Source: UBA1258 sp963643225 (GTDB lineage Bacteria; Bacillota; Clostridia; Lachnospirales; Lachnospiraceae). From it: 64,000 nucleotides of DNA. Made by a program: the position numbers and the translations under genes. The notes beneath the pieces were generated by a model. That model ran no database searches. It saw nothing but the letters and a program-made list of their open reading frames with translations, and was not told the DNA's origin. Of this stretch, positions 59,225 through 64,000 are shown in pieces. Every line of letters starts with the position of its first letter. Position 1 is the first letter of the stretch. The DNA lies in assembly GCA_963643225.1 (NCBI GenBank), contig CAVIIX010000011.1, positions 1 through 64,000 of the forward strand, written 5' to 3'.

Positions 59225-60802
59225 ATGTGTTCAATCATGGGTTATTTAGGAACAAGCCTAAGTAAGGATTCCTTAAAACCGTTTTTTGACGAAACGATTT
59301 CAAGGGGACCCGACATGCAGAAAATCGTGGAATTTAAGGAGGGAGTGCTCGGCTTTGAACGACTTTCCATTATGGGACTGTCAGAAAGCGGCATGCAGCC
59401 TTTTTCTTTAAACAATAATATGGTTGTTTGTAATGGTGAAATCTACGGATTTAAAAAAATAAAAGAAGAGCTTGAAAAGGATTATACCTTTAAAAGCGAG
59501 TCAGATTGTGAAGTGCTTCTTCCAATGTATGAAAAGTATTCGACCGACATGTTTGTACGTTTAGATGCGGAGTTTGCCTGCGTCATATACGATGCTAAAA
59601 GGAAAACAATAATTGCCGCCAGAGATCCGATTGGAATAAGACCTCTTTTTTACGGCTATCCGAAGGCTGGTGAGATTATTTTTGCAAGTGAAGCAAAGAA
59701 CCTTGTGGGCTTATGCGATAAGATTTATCCCTTCCCTCCCGGACATTACTACATCGAAGGAAAATTTATTCCGTACAGGGATGTTACAAGGGTTGCTGAC
59801 TACGTAAAGGACGACATTGAAGTTGTTTGCAAAAACATTCATGACAAGCTTGTTAGGGGAATTGAAAAAAGACTTGATGCTGATGCACCGCTTGGGTTCT
59901 TACTTTCTGGCGGCCTTGACAGCTCACTTGTATGTGCGGTTTCAGCAAAGATACTTAAAAAGCCTATCAGAACCTTTGCTATAGGAATGAGTACCGATGC
60001 AATCGATTTAAAGTACGCAAAGGAAGTTGCTGATTACATTCACTCTGATCACACGGAGGTAATCATTACAAAGGATGATGTCATAAAGGCACTTCCTAAG
60101 GTTATTCATTTACTCGGAACCTTTGATATCACCACCATAAGGGCTTCAATTGGTATGTACCTTGTCTGCAAGGCTATTCACGAGACTACCGATATCAGGG
60201 TTTTAATGACAGGTGAGATTTCTGATGAGCTGTTTGGATATAAATATACCGATTTTGCTCCGAGCGCAGAGGAATTTCAAAAGGAAGCGAGTAAGCGAGT
60301 CAAAGAGCTTTACATGTATGACGTTCTAAGAGCGGACAGGTGCATTTCCGTAAACTCAATAGAAGCGCGTGTTCCATTCGGAGATCTGGACTTTGCTTCT
60401 TATGTAATGAGTATCGATCCAAAGATGAAGCTAAACAAATACGGGAAAGGTAAATACCTGTTAAGGCATGCTTTTGAAGGCGATTATCTTCCTATAGACA
60501 TTCTGATGCGTGAGAAAGCTGCTTTTTCCGATGCCGTAGGTCACTCAATGGTTGATTACCTTAAGGAGTATGCTAACAGTCAGTATACGGATGACGAGTT
60601 TGAGGCAAAAAGAAAAAAATACACACATGCAACACCGTTCACAAAGGAATCTCTTCTTTACAGAGAACTTTTTGAAAAATTTTATCCGGATCAGGCAGAA
60701 ATGATTAAGGATTTCTGGATGCCCAACAAACAGTGGGAGGGCTGCAACGTAGACGACCCCTCGGCAAGAGTTCTTTCTAACTACGGAGACAGCGGTAAGT
60801 AA
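59225..60802 (+). CDS. asnB: Asparagine synthase (glutamine-hydrolysing)
   Basis: 525 residues. The N-terminal glutaminase uses Cys2 (MCSIMGYLG) with RGPD and NGEIYG; the C-terminal ATP pyrophosphatase domain has the LSGGLDSSLV P-loop. It turns aspartate into asparagine using the amide nitrogen of glutamine. AAAGGAGG precedes ATG 59225. Confidence 0.96.
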   Translation: MCSIMGYLGTSLSKDSLKPFFDETISRGPDMQKIVEFKEGVLGFERLSIMGLSESGMQPFSLNNNMVVCNGEIYGFKKIKEELEKDYTFKSESDCEVLLPMYEKYSTDMFVRLDAEFACVIYDAKRKTIIAARDPIGIRPLFYGYPKAGEIIFASEAKNLVGLCDKIYPFPPGHYYIEGKFIPYRDVTRVADYVKDDIEVVCKNIHDKLVRGIEKRLDADAPLGFLLSGGLDSSLVCAVSAKILKKPIRTFAIGMSTDAIDLKYAKEVADYIHSDHTEVIITKDDVIKALPKVIHLLGTFDITTIRASIGMYLVCKAIHETTDIRVLMTGEISDELFGYKYTDFAPSAEEFQKEASKRVKELYMYDVLRADRCISVNSIEARVPFGDLDFASYVMSIDPKMKLNKYGKGKYLLRHAFEGDYLPIDILMREKAAFSDAVGHSMVDYLKEYANSQYTDDEFEAKRKKYTHATPFTKESLLYRELFEKFYPDQAEMIKDFWMPNKQWEGCNVDDPSARVLSNYGDSGK

Positions 60803-60832
60803 GCAATAGGGATTAAGGATAAGGAGTCAAAG

Positions 60833-62449
60833 ATGGTTAAGTATGTATTTGTTACGGGAGGTGTTGTTTCGGGTCTTGGTAAGGGAATTACGGCTGCGTC
60901 CCTGGGAAGGCTTTTAAAGGCAAGAGGGTATCATGTGACCATGCAGAAGTTTGATCCCTATATAAACGTGGATCCTGGAACTATGAACCCTATTCAGCAC
61001 GGTGAGGTTTTTGTCACGGATGACGGAACGGAAACGGATTTGGACTTAGGGCACTACGAGAGATTTATAAACGAAAGCCTGGATCACAATTCAAATGTTA
61101 CGACTGGCAAGATTTACTGGTCTGTACTTAATAAAGAACGTCACGGTGATTACGGCGGAGGAACCGTTCAGGTGATTCCACATATCACAAACGAAATAAA
61201 GGATAAATTTTACAAGGCAAAAAAACCGGATGAGGAAACCATTTCAATTATAGAGATAGGAGGAACGGTCGGAGATATTGAGTCGCAGCCCTTCCTTGAA
61301 GCTATCAGACAGTTCCAGGCTGAGGTCGGAAGAGAGAATGCGATCATCATTCAGGTAACGCTAATTCCGTACTTAAAGGCTTCGGGCGAGATGAAGACGA
61401 AGCCTACCCAGACGAGTGTAAAGACACTTCAAAGTCAGGGACTTTGGCCGGACATCCTGGTTTGTCGTTCGGATTATCCGATTGATGATCAGATGCGTGA
61501 AAAAATCGCGTTGTTTTGCAATGTAAAGAAGGAACACGTTCTTCAGAACCTCGATGCGAAATCGCTTTATGAGGTTCCGCTCTTAATGGAAAAAGAAAAT
61601 CTTGCAGGTGCGGTTTGCGAATGCTTAAACCTTCCATGTCCTGAGCCTGACTTAAAGCAGTGGATGCAGCTTGTATGTGACTTTGAAAATCCAAAGCACA
61701 AGGTAACGATTGCAATCGTCGGTAAGTATGTGGCACTTCACGATGCTTACTTAAGTGTCGTTGAGGCATTAAAGCACGGCGGAATCGCAAACAAGACCGA
61801 GGTAAACCTAAGATGGGTCAATGCGGAAGAACTTACAAGAGAGAATTTTGCAGAGTACTTACATGATGTGAACGGAATTTTGGTTCCCGGAGGCTTCGGT
61901 CAGAGAGGAACTAAAGGAAAGCTTTTAGCCTGTGAGTATGCCCGTACCATGAAGATTCCTTATCTGGGTCTTTGTCTTGGAATGCAGCTTGCGATAGTCG
62001 AGTTTGCAAGAAACGTTTGTTGCCTAAAGGATGCCGCAAGCTGCGAGCTTGAACCTGGTACAAAAAACCCTGTTATTCATATACTTCCGGATAAAGAGGG
62101 CATTGAGAATATAGGAGGAACTCTAAGACTCGGTGCATACCCCTGTGTTCTTTCCAAAGATACTATAGCTTACAGACTTTACGGTAGCGTTAATATTTCC
62201 GAAAGACACAGACACAGATATGAAGTAAACAATGATTACAGAGAGATTCTTACAAAGAATGGAATGGTTCTTTCAGGACTTTCACCTGATGGAAGAATAG
62301 TCGAAATGATTGAATTAAAGGAACATCCCTTCTTTGTCGCAACCCAGGCACATCCGGAGTTTAAATCACGTCCGGATGTGCCGCACCCGTTATTTAAGGG
62401 GCTTATAGAGGCTTCACTTAAGAGACAGGAGGAGAGCATTCATGAGTAA
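60833..62449 (+). CDS. pyrG: CTP synthase
   Basis: 538 residues. It amidates UTP to CTP with glutamine. The synthetase part begins KYVFVTGGVVSGLGKGI and has EIGGTVGDIESQPF; the glutaminase has PGGFGQRG, the nucleophile LGLCLGMQ and HPEF. Its stop overlaps the ATG of the gltB remnant by eight bases, suggesting that the two were once one operon. Confidence 0.97.
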   Translation: MVKYVFVTGGVVSGLGKGITAASLGRLLKARGYHVTMQKFDPYINVDPGTMNPIQHGEVFVTDDGTETDLDLGHYERFINESLDHNSNVTTGKIYWSVLNKERHGDYGGGTVQVIPHITNEIKDKFYKAKKPDEETISIIEIGGTVGDIESQPFLEAIRQFQAEVGRENAIIIQVTLIPYLKASGEMKTKPTQTSVKTLQSQGLWPDILVCRSDYPIDDQMREKIALFCNVKKEHVLQNLDAKSLYEVPLLMEKENLAGAVCECLNLPCPEPDLKQWMQLVCDFENPKHKVTIAIVGKYVALHDAYLSVVEALKHGGIANKTEVNLRWVNAEELTRENFAEYLHDVNGILVPGGFGQRGTKGKLLACEYARTMKIPYLGLCLGMQLAIVEFARNVCCLKDAASCELEPGTKNPVIHILPDKEGIENIGGTLRLGAYPCVLSKDTIAYRLYGSVNISERHRHRYEVNNDYREILTKNGMVLSGLSPDGRIVEMIELKEHPFFVATQAHPEFKSRPDVPHPLFKGLIEASLKRQEESIHE

Positions 62450-62885
62450 CAATACAGAAAAAACTTTATACGATCCTTCTTTTGAACCTGATAACTGCGG
62501 CATCGGCGCGATTGTTGGCATACATGGAAAGAAAGTCACAAAATTGTCGATGATGCCCTTAAGATTGTCGAAAATTTTGAACACAGATCCGGAAAGGATG
62601 AGGAAGGAAAGACCGGCGATGGCGTCGGAATACTTACTAAGATTCCTCATAAGTTCCTTGCCCGTGTCTGCTTAGAGCTTGGTATCGACAAGAGAATACG
62701 GAGTCGGCATGTTTTTTTCCCTAAAAACGAGCTTCAAAGATGGGGAATACGAAACCAACAAGGAAAATATTTTTACGGTCGGAGATATGCACAGAGGACA
62801 GTCTTTGGTAGTTTTTGAAATACCCGAAGGCAGAAACGCGGCACGTGCAGTAGATAAGTCTTTAATGGGGTATACAAATCTTTAA
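62442..62885 (+). pseudogene. gltB'-'gltD deletion remnant (glutamate synthase)
   Basis: ATG 62442 has AGGAGG upstream. The first codons read the glutamate synthase large-subunit N-terminus (YDPSFEPDNCGIGAIVG, with the Cys nucleophile region). A one-base loss at about 62541 shifts the frame; the next frame continues IVDDALKIVENFEHRSGK, GDGVGILTKIPHKFL. Near 62690-62720 another shift (REYGVGMFF, FFPKNELQR) surrounds a run of seven T. At about 62738 the sequence jumps to a small-subunit (GltD) C-terminus: YETNKENIF, GDMHRGQSLVVFEI, AARAVDKSLMGYTNL, stop. So most of gltB and gltD is gone and neither can work. Confidence 0.88.
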
Positions 62886-62894
62886 TTTTGGTAC

Positions 62895-62923
62895 TTGCAT
62901 TTTAAATTGTATTCTTGTATACT
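62895..62923 (+). promoter_or_regulatory. gdhA promoter
   Basis: TTGCAT (62895-62900), 17-base spacer, TATACT (62918-62923), just after the gltD remnant. Confidence 0.7.
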
Positions 62924-62931
62924 TTCTTTCG

Positions 62932-63004
62932 AGGACAAGGGCGTCTTAAAGAAAAATGCGGAAGCACTTTTATTTAAGTCGTCCTATTATTATATAATAG
63001 GAGG
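62932..63004 (+). promoter_or_regulatory. Structured gdhA leader with SD-sequestering hairpin
   Basis: Two mutually exclusive foldings. (1) AGGAC (62932-62936) with GTCCT (62981-62985), CTTAAA (62945-62950) with TTTAAG (62973-62978), and an inner TGC-GGAA-GCA tetraloop hairpin. (2) TCCTATTAT (62982-62990) with ATAATAGGA (62994-63002), which hides part of the AGGAGG Shine-Dalgarno. Both use 62982-62985, the classic on/off riboswitch geometry. No known riboswitch consensus was recognised. Confidence 0.6.
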
Positions 63005-63012
63005 AATTCATT

Positions 63013-64000
63013 ATGTCATACGTTGACGAGATTTACGAAAGAGTCGTAAACCAAAACCCCGCACAGCCTGAATTTCATCAGGCAGTAAAGGAAGTACTTG
63101 AGTCACTTCGTGTAGTAATCGAGGCACATGAGGATGAGTACAGGAAGGATGCGCTTCTTGAAAGACTCACTACCCCAGAGAGACAGATTCTTTTCAGAGT
63201 ACCCTGGGTAGATGATAAGGGACAGGTTCAGGTAAACAATGCTTACAGAGTACAGTTTAACTCAGCAATCGGTCCTTACAAGGGAGGCTTAAGACTTCAC
63301 CCCTCAGTTAACTTAGGTATTATCAAATTTTTAGGCTTTGAACAGATTTTCAAAAACTCCTTAACCGGTCTTCCAATCGGCGGCGGCAAGGGTGGTTCTG
63401 ACTTCGATCCCAAGGGTAAGTCGGACCGTGAAGTAATGGCATTCTGCCAGAGCTTTATGACAGAGCTTCACAAGTATATCGGAGCAGACACCGACGTTCC
63501 CGCAGGTGATATTGGCACTGGTGCCCGTGAAATCGGATATATGTACGGCCAGTACAAAAGACTCACAGGTCTTTACGAGGGTGTTTTAACCGGTAAGGGC
63601 TTAAGCTACGGCGGATCTTTAGCAAGAACGGAAGCTACAGGTTACGGTCTTCTTTACATGACAGAGGAAATGCTTAAGTGTAACGGTGTTGCACTTGCAG
63701 GTAAGACTGTTGCAGTTTCAGGTTCTGGAAATGTTGCAATCTATGCAATCCAGAAGGCTATTCAGCTTGGCGCTAAGCCTGTAACCTGTTCTGATTCAAC
63801 AGGCTGGATTTACGATCCCGAAGGAATTGATGTTGCTCTTCTTAAGGAAGTTAAGGAAGTTAAGAGAGCTCGTCTTACAGAGTACGCAGCTAAGCGTCCT
63901 TTAGCTCAGTATCATGACAAGGCAACCGAGAAGAACAACCAGTGGATTGTCAAGGTCGACGTTGCTCTTCCTTGCGCAACTCAGAACGAACTTAATCTTA
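63013..64000 (+). CDS. gdhA: NADP-type glutamate dehydrogenase (partial, runs off the window)
   Basis: 329 codons visible, no frameshift. It aminates 2-oxoglutarate to glutamate with ammonia. Sequence blocks: QILFRVPWVDDKGQVQVNNAYR, GPYKGGLRLHPSVN, GLPIGGGKGGSDFDPKGKSD (catalytic Lys), GADTDVPAGDIGTGAREIGY, then the Rossmann part (VAVSGSGNVAIYA). ATG 63013 has GGAGG eight bases upstream. It stands next to the glutamate synthase remnant, so GDH may be the main glutamate route here. Codons return to a GGC/GGT pattern. Confidence 0.96.
   Translation, partial: MSYVDEIYERVVNQNPAQPEFHQAVKEVLESLRVVIEAHEDEYRKDALLERLTTPERQILFRVPWVDDKGQVQVNNAYRVQFNSAIGPYKGGLRLHPSVNLGIIKFLGFEQIFKNSLTGLPIGGGKGGSDFDPKGKSDREVMAFCQSFMTELHKYIGADTDVPAGDIGTGAREIGYMYGQYKRLTGLYEGVLTGKGLSYGGSLARTEATGYGLLYMTEEMLKCNGVALAGKTVAVSGSGNVAIYAIQKAIQLGAKPVTCSDSTGWIYDPEGIDVALLKEVKEVKRARLTEYAAKRPLAQYHDKATEKNNQWIVKVDVALPCATQNELNL

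Noticed and set aside
62679..62885. Independent 68-residue gene
   Set aside because: Its sequence is the junction of gltB and gltD fragments, so it is part of the pseudogene.

Overview
The window looks like a chromosomal segment of a low-to-mid GC Clostridia, most probably Lachnospiraceae (inference). Pointers are a cysE-mrnC-rlmB-sigH cluster, a type III glutamine synthetase, AGGAGG-type ribosome binding sites, a cellobiose 2-epimerase/GH130 pair for mannan oligosaccharides, a LeuRS with a KMGKR loop, and many membrane-anchored zinc-ribbon or DUF proteins. No rRNA, CRISPR array, intact insertion sequence or prophage is visible.

Layout. 0-4 kb: tRNA-Leu(UAG), leuS and a metallo-beta-lactamase-fold hydrolase; leuS is bracketed by inverted copies of a hairpin-rich dispersed repeat. 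4.1-11.4 kb: a 2321-residue vWA/InlB-like/MBG surface protein with an 80-residue membrane partner. 11.4-13.8 kb (minus): mannosylglucose phosphorylase and cellobiose 2-epimerase. 14-17.3 kb: cysE-mrnC-rlmB-sigH and two small genes. 17.4-24.9 kb: a cytidylate-kinase-like protein, a heterodimeric ABC exporter, an alpha/beta hydrolase behind a coupled 25-residue ORF, a nucleotidase and a DUF6273 lipoprotein. 25-33.3 kb: a hybrid histidine kinase, membrane-anchored proteins, a HAD phosphatase, a GntR-ABC operon, and a protein ending in an EIDALL-like peptide. 33.4-38.8 kb: tRNA-Leu(CAA) ending in a 69-nt foldback, then six mostly membrane or DUF genes. 39.4-48.2 kb: DegV, a divergent MurT/GatD pair, a broken AroE-shikimate kinase fusion, pyrC, PrsW, a DUF1905-C39 protein and a membrane GNAT. 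48.3-64 kb: a GT-C-like membrane protein and a glutamine/nitrogen block: glmS, carAB, glnA (GSIII), asnB, pyrG, a gltB-gltD deletion remnant and gdhA.

How the genes work together. The last block groups the enzyme that makes glutamine with four that spend its amide nitrogen (GlmS, CarAB, AsnB, PyrG). The GOGAT arm (gltBD) survives only as a scar, and gdhA stands next to it behind a structured leader, so glutamate synthesis at this locus appears to rest on GDH. The block also seems, by eye, to use GGA and TCG codons more than the left half of the window.

Most notable: the gltB'-'gltD scar, the gdhA leader with alternative pairings around its ribosome binding site, the tRNA-Leu foldback, the repeat family with compensatory stem changes, a GatD-like protein without glutaminase residues, and the aroE-aroK break.
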